A stretch of 64,000 nucleotides of DNA, taken from contig NC_079220.1 of the NCBI RefSeq assembly GCF_029633865.1, positions 58,640,937-58,704,936 on the forward strand, given 5' to 3'. Both the position numbers and the translations under genes were made by a program. The notes below the pieces were generated by a model. It saw only the letters and a program-made list of their open reading frames with translations, was not told where the DNA came from and searched no databases. Shown here piece by piece: positions 1 through 11,040 of this stretch. This stretch comes from Lampris incognitus (Eukaryota > Chordata > Actinopteri > Lampriformes > Lampridae). Positions within the stretch are counted from its first letter, which is position 1; each line of letters starts with the position of its first letter.

Positions 1-96
1 TTTGAAAGATACTGTTAAGTACTGTCAATGTGCCCTGTTTAATGCATACCCAAGCTCCGGGCCGCTCTCAGCAATCAACACATTTATCATCATCGT

Positions 97-228
97 CATC
101 CATCCATCCATTATCCAAACTGCTTATCCTGCTCTCAGGGTCGCAAGAATGCTGGAGCATATCCCAGCAGTCCTTGGGCAGCAGGCGGAGAGACACCCTG
201 GACAGGCCGCCATCATCATCATCATCAG
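97..228 (-). repeat. 3' part of a DANA-like tRNA-SINE
   Basis: Read on the minus strand this matches the 3' half of the SINE at 53,623-53,975: GGCGGCCTGTCCAGGGTGTC, then CTGCTGGGATATGCTCCAGC, ending in a GGATG-type tail (seen here as ATCCATCCATCC). The tRNA-like head is absent, so the copy is 5' truncated. Confidence 0.7.
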
Positions 229-250
229 CATCTCTTTTGCTCAATATGCC

Positions 251-795
251 TTACTGAAAACTCTCAGGCTTCCCCAAGCCAGAGTGTGTGAGCAGCTCCC
301 CATCCCAAAGTCCAAATGCTGGGCAGAGAGGTCCCCTGAACTGGATCTTGATGGTGTGTATGATCTTGGATTTCTGTATGTCCACCAATCCCAGCAGGCC
401 AGCCTCGTAGTCCAGCAGGATACTTACACGGTCTGGTTGCCAACCAGTGCCACTGGAACCATTTTATTGCTGGTCTTAGCAGACCATTTGCACTGGGCAT
501 AGCCAAACACCCAGGAGGAGTTGTTGGTGCCAACGCAGTTGTCTCGTGACATAAGTGACTTGGCCACCCCCAGACGAAACTCTTGTGACTTTTTGACAGT
601 CACCTCCCAGTAATGGCGTCCATCAGTGATCTTCTCATTGCCAAACACAACTGCCCAGCCCCTGAAACATTCCAGGTTGTCTTGGATGTGACTGGGGTCC
701 AGGCCCAGCATCCAGTAGATGACACCAGTGCCTTTCTTGAAGCGATCCAGACTGCTGTGTGCTGTTCTCTCATCAAGCCTGAACTGCACCTCTCA
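251..795 (-). pseudogene. SPRYD4: SPRYD4-like SPRY-domain exon, frame broken
   Basis: The minus-strand translation from about 790 to 424 resembles vertebrate SPRYD4, a small mitochondrial SPRY-domain protein of unknown biochemical role. Seen motifs are FRLDERTAHSSL, GRHYWEVTVKKSQEFRLGV, MSRDNCVG and SSWVFGYAQ. The remaining family C-terminus (LLDYEAGLLGLVDI, FRGPLCPAFGLWDGELL, THSGL, stop at 251-253) is present but in another frame. Near 428-432 two extra bases (TA) create an in-frame TAA and shift the frame; without them the reading would be V-S-I-L-L-D-Y-E, matching the family. An amino-terminal targeting exon was not found. A weak acceptor (GGCAG) lies near 795. This may be a pseudogene, a retrocopy, or a gene with an assembly error. 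Family identity is fairly sure; functional state is not. Confidence 0.7.
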
Positions 796-1430
796 CTGCC
801 ATGTCTAGTTAACTGACATGAGGGGGATTGTGTGAGTGCAACAGACTCCACTGTCAAAATTCAGCTACAAAAACACAGCTTCAAGAGTAGGTTTAATCAC
901 CGCGACAGTTCAACACATTTGAAGTCTTTTAATACGGGCTTTGAAATTTTGATAGCCCGATCTCTATGTCATTTTATTCAATACTACTCTTGAAATAATA
1001 CTTCTACAGCAGAGCTTTAACACCGTAGTCCACGGCACCTCCGCGTCCAATCCCCCTCCAAATCTGTGGTATACATACAGCCACTAAACTTTAATGGTAA
1101 GCGGTAAGTATTTATAGTACTCAATGAGTCATCTGCTCATGCCGCAAGTCATCTGCTCCATGGTGTCTCATATTTGACGTCATTCACCAAATAAATAATA
1201 CAATAACATAAAACAGTTTAACATATACAAGCATATAGTATATTGACTCATACTACTATGTTACATTTCTAAATTAATTTTAAATAAGGATTAACTGGCA
1301 ATTTTATGTTCAAAAATGGGCAAAGTACCCATGCGGAATTCTGGGTTATGATAATTATGGACATGTGTACTCCATACAAAGAGTTAGCTAGCTAGCGAAG
1401 TCCCAAAACAGCAAGTAAGTGAGTGCGAAA
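796..1430. other. AT-rich spacer, nothing recognised
   Basis: No gene, RNA or known repeat was recognised. If the SPRYD4-like copy is a real two-exon gene, its first exon should lie in or beyond this stretch on the minus strand, but I could not identify it. Confidence 0.4.
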
Positions 1431-1454
1431 TGACAAATGTAGTACAAGTAAAAA

Positions 1455-1706
1455 TTGAAAGAAACAGCCAAGAAAGAAAAAGCAAAGCTTCCTAAAGTAG
1501 CCAGTTTCTTCAAAAAAGAAAACAAGATAGCAAGCATTAGTTGTTCTACTGAGCAAGTGCCAAATAAGCCACCTGCTAATGCTAGCACCAGTGTGCAACC
1601 CAACAACACTGGAGAAGATGAGAACGCAGTGCAAGAGGACATGCTGGAGCCGGAGCCAACTGCTAGACCTGCCATTGCATCGCTGCACGAGTATCCCGTG
1701 GCATGA
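1455..1706 (+). pseudogene. Possible N-terminal fragment of a hAT/ZMYM-type ORF
   Basis: An 83-codon open frame starts with a Lys-rich segment followed by KLPKVASFF, then a Ser/Thr/Asn and acidic stretch. The basic start plus an L-P-K-x-x-S-F-F motif resembles the amino end of hAT-derived or ZMYM-like fish ORFs. No zinc finger or catalytic region follows, so it would be a fragment. Family assignment is tentative. Confidence 0.3.
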
Positions 1707-1949
1707 ATAATGTTGTCAATGTGCGGGTGCTCCGTCACCCGTAATGTTTTCATCTGTGTCAAGGTGCTGTCACAATGTCTCCCAGTTCGGTTCAGTCATT
1801 GTCTCCCATAGCCTCAGCTCATAACTTCATTCATTGTTTCCCATAGCGTCAGTAATTCTCCCACTTCAGTCAACTCATCATAACCTCAATCATTGTCTGT
1901 TGTCTTCCCTGTTTTATTTTGAAGTACTCACCTGTCTTGCTGTTTAAGT

Positions 1950-2440
1950 TCATTTACCTTTATTTAACCAGGTTAGTCCCATTGAGATTAAAATCTCTTT
2001 TACAAGAGAGAGCTGGCCAAGAATGGCAGCAGGACACCAGTTTCAGCACACACTCACATGAAGACAACAGAACAGCTCAAAGTGCAAAATAGCATAAAAA
2101 TGAAGGGAAAAGATACAAACCTGTTATCAGTTGAAACATTTACAATTTCCAGTAGACTCAGATTCCATAGACTTAACCGTACCTTTAAATTCGGATAGAG
2201 TAACCAAGTCCTGGAGTTTAAGTCTGTTCTGCAGGCTATTCCAGGCAGATGGTGCAGAAAACATAAAGGCCTTCTAGCCCAGCTCAGTCCGAACTTTGGG
2301 AACAGTCATTTGCAAGGTGTCCTGAGACCGTAACCCATAAGTGCCATGTTTTATGGACCGAAAGATAGAGAAATAACAGGGGAGGGTACCCAGAATGGCC
2401 TTATAGATAAAAACATACCAGTGACTAAGTCGCCTTTAAG
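1950..2440. repeat. Interspersed teleost repeat, family not named
   Basis: The segment begins with TTTATTTAACCAGGTTAGTC and carries the phrase CCTGGAGTTTAAGTCTGTTC further on. I recognise this combination as a commonly repeated fish sequence, but I cannot assign a superfamily from this copy alone. Confidence 0.45.
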
Positions 2441-2599
2441 TTCCTGCCCTTGTTTTTGCCATCAGTCCCCCATGTATACCACTGCTGTTCCCCATTTTCT
2501 GATTAGCTCCCCAGCACGTACACTCCCCTGGTTTCCCTATTGCCCTACCAGATTGTGTACTGCCAAATTATCCAGCATTCACTAGTTCATGTTCTGCCT

Positions 2600-3700
2600 G
2601 TCTACCGGGTTTTGAGTCTTTGCCTGTTTTCTGGAGTTTGTTTTTCTTGCCTGCCCCTGTTGGATCTGTTCACCTGTTTGGACTGAAAACCTGGTAACTA
2701 GAACTTGTGCTTTGGACCTATTTCTGGTCACCTGTTTGGACTGGTTGGCTGTGTACTGACCCCTGCCTGTTTTTGATCATTAAACTGAGTGTTACTGTAA
2801 CCTCCCTCTCTGTGAGTCGTGCACTTGGGTTCTCACCTGTCAGTTTCCCTGGGAAATGTTACAGTACAGTCTGGCCCAAACATGCCAGCCGACTTGGATT
2901 CCTATCTGAATAGGCCCTTTCACGCCATTACCAGCCATTTGCCACCATAGCAGCACTGCAGCCTGCCTATCCCAAGTCAGTTCCAACCCCAAACCCATTC
3001 TGGGAACCTGCCTGTCCCTGGGAGGTCCTCGTAGCATCAGCCAGACTCCCAGGCTTTGTGGCAGGAAAACCAGTGGGTCAATGGGCTGTGCTCCAATCAG
3101 ACCAGTCTGTTCCAGAGCCCATCCTGCCAGTACCTGCCAGCCTCCAGAATCTCCACTGCCTAGCATGACAGAGTCTCCACTGCCCAGTACCCCTACTGAA
3201 GTCCAGCCTGTCGCCTGGAGAAAGCATGGTCACCAAGGCCGCTGGCAGTCTCCACTGCCGAGCGTACTGAGGTCCTGCCTGTTCCTGTTCCTGAGCCACC
3301 CGCCGCCACTGCCAATGACCAGCCTGTTCCTGCACCTAAGTCATTGGCTGCCCCTGCTGACACCCAGCCTGTTTTTGCTCCTGAGCCATTGGCTGTCTTT
3401 GCTGATGCCCAGCCTGATTCAGCCGACCTTGGTTATCCTCCTGCCCGTCCACCAGAACTGCTCTGTCCTTCCGTCCTGCGTCCTGGTTGCCCTCCAGATC
3501 AGTTGCATCCATCAGCCCAGCCCTCAGGCTCTCCGCCTGAGATCCCCAGCCATCCATTGGCCTGGGAGGCTATTCTATCCCAAGCTTGGCCTTGCTATTA
3601 TGACTCTTCTTCTGTAGCACGGCGGTCTGTTTTCCTAGTAATCATTTCATTTAGGCATCAACTGTGCAGTGCATTTTACTGTTGCTGGTCATTTTAAAGC
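2600..3700 (+). mobile_element. Possible LTR-retroelement fossil (LTR end plus gag-like start)
   Basis: An LTR-like end with repeated CTGTTTGGACTG phrases (2,660-2,850) is followed by a leader and an ATG near 2,882. After that comes Pro-rich sequence with degenerate internal repeats (3,080-3,600). This layout is typical of Ty3/gypsy-like elements of fish. No protease, reverse transcriptase or integrase is recognisable, so the copy is broken and partial. Confidence 0.3.
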
Positions 3701-3898
3701 TGCGTGCTTTCACCTCTCTCATTCGCTACTGGCATGACGTTATGTTACGTGTGATTGTGATGGGCAGGCCGGGGCCCACTTTGACCATCTTGCACTGGGG
3801 CCCGGCGATGACTCGTTACGCCACTGGTCCAGACTGAGAAGGATTGGCCAGTGTGTCACAGAGATTGAGAGAGATTTGCTTATGAGAAGTATATTGGA

Positions 3899-3926
3899 AG
3901 TGTGTGTGTGTGTGTGTGTGTGTGTC
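3899..3926. repeat. (TG)n microsatellite
   Basis: About 13 TG dinucleotides. Confidence 0.95.
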
Positions 3927-4245
3927 TTTGCAAAAGAGGGATAGAGTATGAACAGAGTTGAGTACCGTAGCCTTCTGACTCAGCAGCTATTTTCAGAACA
4001 TAAGATTGAAATCGAGTTTCCTCCACTGCAGGTTTTCCTGCTGTAACATCAAAGCGTCTCCAGTCACGCATGGCTCTCCTGAAAGATGGGGGAATAGCTG
4101 ATCATTTGATTCTAAAGCCCATTTTGTCTGGCTTTCACTGCATCTTAAGTAACCTCGTATGACACAGGCTAGCTGTCCCTTGAGGCCAGTTTGCACAAGT
4201 GCAAGACTGCTATTAGAAAAGCCTTTGTATTATCTCTGCCAGTTG

Positions 4246-4275
4246 TGTCGTGTGTGTGTGTCGTGTGTGTGTGTG

Positions 4276-4330
<55 letters not shown>
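4246..4330. repeat. (TG)n microsatellite with TCG interruptions
   Basis: TG repeats interrupted at the left by TCG triplets, then about 50 bases of pure TG. Confidence 0.95.
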
Positions 4331-4331
<1 letters not shown>

Positions 4332-4479
4332 TGAGGATCAGGAGCATTAATAAAGTAAGCAGATGTTGTAGGTCGCTGTGTGGTGTCAAAGAGAAGAAAA
4401 CTTGTGCAACAGCGACACTCTCAGGAGAAAAGGGGGAAATGCATTGTGGTCTTTGATCAGTCTGCGTTAAGCAGATTTT

Positions 4480-4832
4480 CAGGAATCAGGAACACTTCAT
4501 TTGTCATTTCGCCTCAAGTATTTGTGCACATGAAGTGAAACGAAATGCTGTTTCCCCCAGCCCACAGCAGTACAACACAAAGACAAAAACACATCCAAAA
4601 ACTACAAGAACACACACACCCAAACTAACGCACACATCCAAACCAAAAAAAAAAAAAGATCACTGTCCAACAAACGCCAGCCAGGATGACTGTCGGGGAA
4701 CTGCCGGTCTGCATAGGCTAGCAGTTAGCCTAGCCTGCCCAGATTACGCGTCCTGTCAGGCCGCCCTCTGTGTTTCCTCCTCGGCCACAGCTCCAGGCAG
4801 GGGCCGTGATGCCTGGGAAGGAAAAGGGGAGA
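4480..4832 (-). repeat. Reverse-oriented retroelement tail
   Basis: The left edge, GGAACACTTCATTTGTCATT, resembles on the minus strand the AATGACAAATAAAG-type 3' tails of fish LINEs and SINEs. It is followed by a CA-rich stretch and an A-run at 4,647-4,659. The precise family is not assigned. Confidence 0.4.
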
Positions 4833-7604
4833 CAATAATCATTGTTGTGTTGCTGTTATTATTATAATCATTGTTGTGTTGCTGTTATTATTATAACCAT
4901 TGTTGTGTTGCTGTTATTATTATAATCATTGTTGTGTTGCTGTTATTATTATAATCATTGTTGTGTTGCTGTTATTATAATCATTGTTGTGTTGCTGTTA
5001 TTATTATAATCATTGTTGTTGTTGCTGTTATTATTATAATCATTGTTGTGTTGCTGTTATTATTATAACCATTGTTTTGTTGCTGTTATTATTATAATCA
5101 TTGTTGTTGCTGTTATTATAATCATTGTTGTGTTGTTGCTGTTATTATTATAATCATTGTTGTGTTGTTGCTGTTATTATAATCATTGTTGTTGTTGTTG
5201 CTGTTATTATTATAATTATTGTTGTTGTTGCTGTTATTATTATAATCATTGTTGTTGTTGCTGTTATTATAATCATTGTTGTGTTGTTGCTGTTATTATT
5301 ATAATCATTGTTGTTGTTGCTGTTATTGTTATAATCATTGTTGTCTTGCTGTTATTATTATAATCATTGTTGTGTTGCTGTTATTATTATAATCATTGTT
5401 GTTGTTGCTGTTATTATAATCATTGTTGTGTTGTTGCTGTTATTATTATAATCATTGTTGTGTTGTTGCTGTTATTATAATCATTGTTGTTGTTGCTGTT
5501 ATTATTATAATTATTGTTGTTGTTGCTGTTATTGTTATAATCATTGTTGTTGTTGCTGTTATTATAATCATTGTTGTGTTGTTGCTGTTATTATTATAAT
5601 CATTGTTGTTGTTGCTGTTATTGTTATAATCATTGTTGTTGTTGCTGTTATTGTTATAATCATTGTTGTGTTGCTGTTATTATTATAATCATTGTTGTTG
5701 TTGCTGTTATTGTTATAATCATTGTTGTTGTTGCTGTTATTGTTATAATCATTGTTGTTGTTGTTGTTGCTGTTATTATTATAACCATTATTGTTGTTGC
5801 TGTTATTATTATAATCATTGATGTGTTGCTGTTATTATAATCATTGTTGTTGTTGCTGTTATTATTATAATCATTGTTGTGTTGCTGTTATTATTATAAT
5901 CATTGTTGTTGTTGCTGTTATTATTATAATTATTGTTGTTGTTGCTGTTATTGTTATAATCATTGTTGTGTTGCTGTTATTATAATCATTGTTGTTGCTG
6001 TTATTATTATAATCATTGTTGTGTTGCTGTTATTATTATAATCATTGTTGTTGTTGCTTTTATTATCATAATTATTGTTGTTGTTGCTGTTATTGTTATA
6101 ATCATTGTTGTTGTTGCTGTTATTGTTATAATCATTGTTTTTGTTGCTGTTATTATAATCATTGTTGTGTTGTTGCTGTTATTATTATAATCATTGTTGT
6201 TGTTGCTGTTATTGTTATAATCATTGTTGTGTTGCTGTTATTATTATAATCATTGTTGTTGTTGCTGTTATTATTATAATCATTGTTGTTGTTGCTGTTA
6301 TTATAATCATTGTTGTTGTTGCTGTTATTGTTATAATCATTGTTGTTGCTGCTGTTATTATTATGATCATTGTTGTGTTGTTGCTGTTATTATTATAATC
6401 ATTGTTGTTGTTGCTGTTATTATTATAATCATTGTTGTGTTGTTGTTGTTATTATTATAATCATTGTTGTTGATGCTGTTATTATTATAATCATTGTTGT
6501 GTTGTTGCTGTTATTATTATAATCATTGTTGTTGCTCTTATTGTTATAATCATCGTTGTTGTTGCTGTTATTGTTATAATCATTGTTGTTGCTGCTGTTA
6601 TTATTATAATCATTGTTGTTATTGTTATAATCATTGTTGTTGTTGCTGTTATTGTTATAATCATTGTTGTTGTTGCTGTTATTATTATAATCATTGTTGT
6701 TGTTGCTGTTATTGTTATAATCATTGTTGTGTTGCTGTTATTGTTATAATCATTGTTGTTGCTGCTGTTATTATAATCATTGTTGTTGTTGCTGTTATTG
6801 TTATAATCATTGTTGTTGTTGCTGTTATTATTATAATCATTGCTGTGTTGCTGTTATTATTATAATCATTGTTGTGTTGTTGCTGTTATTATAATCATTG
6901 TTGTTGTTGCTGTTATTGTTATAATCATTGTTGTTGTTGCTGTTATTGTTATAATCATTGTTGTTGTTGCTGTTATTATTATAATCATTGTTGTTGCTGC
7001 TGTTATTATTATAATCATTGTTGTGTTGCTGTTATTGTTATAATCATTGTTGTTGCTGCTGTTATTATTATAATCATTGTTGTTGTTGCTGTTATTGTTA
7101 TAATCATTGTTGTTGTTGCTGTTATTATAATCCTTGTTGTGTTGTTGCTGTTATTATTATAATCATTGTTGTTGTTGCTGTTATTGTTATAATCATTGTT
7201 GTTGTTGCTGTTATTATAATCATTGTTGTGTTGTTGCTGTTATTATTATAATCATTGTTGTTGTTGCTGTTATTATTATAATCATTGTTGTTGTTGCTGT
7301 TATTGTTATAATAATTGTTGTTGCTGCTGTTATTATTATAATCATTGTTGTTGTTGCTGTTATTGTTGTAATCATTGTTGTTGCTGTTATTGTTATAATC
7401 ATTGTTGTTGCTGCTGTTATTATTATAATCATTGTTGTGTTGTTGCTGTTATTATTATAATCATTGTTGCTGTTGCTGTTATTGTTATAATCATTGTTGT
7501 TGCTGCTGTTATTGTTATAATCATTGTTGTTGCTGTTATTATTATAATCATTGTTGTTGCTGCTGTTATTATTATAATCATTGTTGTGTTGTGTTGTTGC
7601 TGTT
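4833..7604. repeat. 2.8 kb minisatellite, about 24-32 bp unit
   Basis: The commonest unit is about 30 bases: ATAATCATTGTTGTTGTTGC followed by TGTTATTATT. Variants have one fewer TTG or ATT, GTT for ATT, or an inserted GTG. Roughly 90-100 units occur head to tail. Most length changes are multiples of three, so long spurious open frames of Cys/Tyr/Asn/His repeats appear on the plus strand. The array is not coding. Confidence 0.97.
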
Positions 7605-7664
7605 TTACATGCTAGGGCAATATGTACACGTATGTCATGCCAATAAAGCACATATTGAATTGAA
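7605..7664 (+). repeat. Retroelement-like 3' tail
   Basis: The segment ends GCCAATAAAGCACATATTGA followed by ATTGAATTGAG, the kind of AATAAAG plus short-repeat tail seen at the 3' ends of fish LINEs and SINEs. It directly abuts the minisatellite on its left, so the array may have grown inside or beside a retroelement copy. Confidence 0.45.
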
Positions 7665-7668
7665 TTGA

Positions 7669-7671
7669 GAG

Positions 7672-7724
<53 letters not shown>
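7669..7724. repeat. (GA)n microsatellite
   Basis: About 26 GA units. Confidence 0.95.
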
Positions 7725-7730
<6 letters not shown>

Positions 7731-7855
7731 CTGTCAAAGTGCGTACTAGAGAGACACCTAGCGGGGGAATCTGAGAACTACAGCGAAAATAAACCAGGCT
7801 GCAGAAAGTGGCAGAGGAGCTGTAGTGGGAAACGGCGGAGAGAGGAGGCTACGGT

Positions 7856-7992
7856 GCTCTCCTCTCCTCTCCTCTCCTCCCCTCTCCTCTCCTCCCCTCT
7901 CCTCTCCTCTCCTCTCCTCTCCTCTCCTCTCCTCTCCTCTCCTCTCCTCTCCTCTCCTCTCCTCTCCTCTCCTCTCCTCTCCTCTCCTCTCC
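7856..7992. repeat. (CTCCT)n pentanucleotide array
   Basis: About 27 copies of a pyrimidine-only pentamer, with two CCCC interruptions. The strict strand bias makes it a candidate for triplex (H-DNA) formation. Confidence 0.95.
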
Positions 7993-8279
7993 CTCTATCT
8001 AAGCACGTGTGTTCGCTTGCTGACACGCCCTGCTGCCATGGGGGGCGCATGTAGACACACAGCTGGGTAAACACCAGCGGTGATCCGTTTAACCACAGGG
8101 ATCCATGACACACCAATCACCTTATGTGCACAGTCGCCTGCGGCGTCGTATGGGAATCAGCAATGAATCAGCTTTTTGCATCGAAACGTTGGTTTGCTGG
8201 GGACGGACGCACTAATGAATGAGCGAATGGATGGATAGATTTGCCACCGTGATGCCCACGTCATTCAGATAGTCCGTTG

Positions 8280-9300
8280 CGGAAGGATATTTTGGGGAAT
8301 AAAGTATGGTTCCTGGATCGGGAACTACTTTTTAGGCTGGAAAAGCCGGTGGGAAAACACTTGGAGGCGTAGGGATACGAGAGAGAAACACGTTGCTAGC
8401 AGGTGTATGACGCAAAACGGAGCGGAGAACTATGACCCAAATATAGTGGTGATGATGATGATGATGATGGCGTTGTGAAGCTGGTCTGTTACTGACATCA
8501 GGAGCACCTCCGGCAGTCAGCAGAGTGGTTCCCTTAACTTAAGAATGATGTGGTAAGTCCCCCCCCCCCTTTAGCAGAAGCCATTGCTCTCTGCACGAAC
8601 GTTGTACCCGATCTAGCTGGCCAGCGAACGTTAGCTTGTTGGGCTAAGGTTAGCTTGTTGGGCTAACAGCTGATGGTGTCGGTGAGTCGTCTGGGCTCCA
8701 GACGGGTACCGAGCTAGCTCAGCCGTTTCACGCTGAAACGACTTGCCATGCCGTTAACATTCCAGTTAGCGTCTGAGAAGCTTTAAAAGCACAGCCAACA
8801 TTCAGTCCGCCAGCCTCTGTTGTCCAGTGTTGCATTGATGTTGCTCAGTTTTAGCTTTTCCACACAACCCGACGTCAGCTGGTGTGTGACGTCAGCTTTA
8901 TAAGGTGTATGGCCACGCATGCTGTAGTTATATATATGGTGGTTTGCTGAGCGGCTGGGATGCGGTTCTCACTTGACGATAGCAGACTTCCTGCTGCTGC
9001 TTCCGGTCCTGCCCGTCACCAAGTTGGGCTCGGGGTAAGTAACATATGGACCGTGAAGGGAGGAGCCGCGACACCGTGCCGAGCCGCGACACCTGCCTCT
9101 CTGAAGGCTGGACAGCGCTGCACGGCCCACGCCCTGTCGTGTGGCCGGCGCTGCGCTCCTCTGGGTCTCCCGGCTCATCCTGAAGCCGGAGCGGGTCACC
9201 TGTTGCTGCTCACACTGCATTGAGCCGCTGTGCAGTCCTGTAGTGTGCTACACTTCTCGCCCTAAATCGCCAGTTTTTGACTGAGTGTCGAAATCTGACA
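8280..9300 (+). promoter_or_regulatory. SGSM3: Candidate SGSM3 promoter and 5' untranslated exon region
   Basis: This is relatively CpG-rich sequence upstream of SGSM3. Two possible first-exon donors are seen: GATGTG|GTAAGT (exon end 8,552) and CTCGGG|GTAAGT (exon end 9,034). Between them lie CRE-like GACGTCA sequences (about 8,871 and 8,888), a TTTATAAGG box (about 8,896) and a TATATATA stretch (about 8,928). Which first exon is used, or whether both are, cannot be decided from sequence. Both would be non-coding, because the coding start is in the exon at 14,679-14,773. Confidence 0.5.
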
Positions 9301-10324
9301 GCTTCCAAGTGGTTGTGAAAGCGCCTCACGGTGCAGAACGGTGTCTTCTCCGCTAAGCTGCTTGCCAAGCCCTGGCAGTTAGAGGGGTTTCCCAGCTCTT
9401 CTTATTCAGGGTGGGCTGAGAAATTGGGGTTCACCTTCGCCACAGGGACACATATCTCCCTGTGTGAATGAGGCTGTGAGTGGATGGATGTGGACACACG
9501 ACAGACTGTGAGTGCAAGTTTACATGTGAATCTGACTCAGTCTACCAAAGAGAACGAAGATGTGCCAACCATTTAGCCAAAGACAACTAAACTGTGACTG
9601 TTACGTGTATGCTTCTGTGTAGGGTTAGTGCATGACAGGGAGACATGACCTGCCATTGATGTCACGACTGACATCCACCTGGGAGGACAAAGGATGAAGC
9701 AAACACACGTATAGAATATAAAACAATGTTACCTAAAGAATGAGCAACTTGATTTTGATTAATTGCACAAAGAAGGAACTATTTTACGCACACACAGAGC
9801 AGGATGTCTTAAGCTTTGCCTTCATTGCCACAGGGAGTTGACCAATGTGTGCAAACATGGGCAAGTAGAGCATACCTCTCTGTAATGAAAAATGTGTCTT
9901 TGTCTTTGTTCATGAGAGGAGGGTTGGGAAGACTCCTTATCATAAACACACTGGCGTGCACAACTCATGCAACAGGAAGGGTTTGGCTCTTAGTGGTTGC
10001 ATTTTGTGAGAGTGTTGATAAGGGAAACCGGTTCCACCAAGGTTATTTTACCATAGAATTAGTTATGCTCACTTGAAGGTCACTTTCTACCTCACATCTC
10101 TAATAAGGTTGTTGATTTGGTTCTAATTTGAGCGCAGCTCTGTCACTTCCCCTGATTAGCGGACTGCATAGCAACAGCTGCTGTTAAGTTCTGAATTATA
10201 CACAAGCCAATTAGACGGAAAGGTCACCCTCTTGATTGTAATTTAACTTGATAGTGGTTGGTATTGGCTATATCATCAATCATGCCAGACTTGCAAAACT
10301 AGTGCCATTTGAGGATATCTTCTT

Positions 10325-11040
10325 CTTTCAGCTGCTCCCGTTAGCAGTCACCACAGCAGATCATCCGTCTCCATCTCTTCCTGTCCTCTGCATCTTCCTC
10401 TGTCACACCAGCCACCTGCATGTCCTCCCTCACCACATCCATAAACCTCCTCTTTGGCCTTCCTCTTCTCCTCTTCCCTGGCAGCTCCATATTCAGCATC
10501 CTTCTCCCAGTATACCCAGCATCTCTCCTCCACACATGTCCACACCATCTCAATCTTGCCTCCCTTGCTTTGTCTCCAAACCGTCCAACCTGAGCTGTCC
10601 CTCTAATATACTCCTTCCTAATCCTGTCCTTCTTCATCACTAACAGTGAAAATCTTATCATCTTCATCTCTGCCACCTCCAGCTCCACCTCCTGTCTTTT
10701 CGTCAGTGCCACTGTCTCCAAACCATACAACATAGCTGGTCTCACAACCATCTTGTAAACCTTCCCTTTAACTCTTGCTGGTACCCTTCTGTCACAAATC
10801 ACTCCTGACACTCTTCTCCACCCACTCCACCCTGCCTGCACTCTCTTCTTCACCTCTCTACTGCACTCCCCGTTACTTTGGACAGTTGACCCCAAGTATT
10901 TAAACTCATATGCCTTCGTCACCTCCACTCCTCACCATTCCACTGTCCTCCCTCTCATTCACACATTTGTATTCCGTCTTGCTCCTACTGACTTTCATTC
11001 TTCTTCTCTCCAGTGCATACCTCCACCTCTCCAGGCATGT
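10325..11040 (-). mobile_element. RTE-type LINE, 5'-truncated 3' end
   Basis: Minus-strand translation gives the C-terminal end of an RTE-clade reverse-transcriptase protein. Seen motifs include FKYLGSTVQSNGEC, KVYKMVVRPAMLYGLETV, RNEYIRGTAQVGRF-like KEYIRGTAQVGRF, RLRWCGHVWRR and RRRGRPKRRFMDVVREDMQV. The 3' end is followed by a short AAG-type tail (seen as CTTCTTCTT near 10,318). A frame change is visible near 10,925. It lies in the long 5' intron of SGSM3. Same family as 47,495-48,093 and 39,541-39,740. Confidence 0.88.

Noticed and set aside
4833-7604. Many long Cys/Tyr/His-rich and Asn/Ile/Thr-rich open frames
   Set aside because: They are read-through of one minisatellite on both strands, with no start context, splice sites or family match.
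7665-8116. Arg-Glu and Leu-Ser repeat frames
   Set aside because: They are by-products of (GA)n and (CTCCT)n.
9816-10076. An 86-codon frame in the SGSM3 5' intron
   Set aside because: No motif or conservation clue, and its length is unremarkable for chance.
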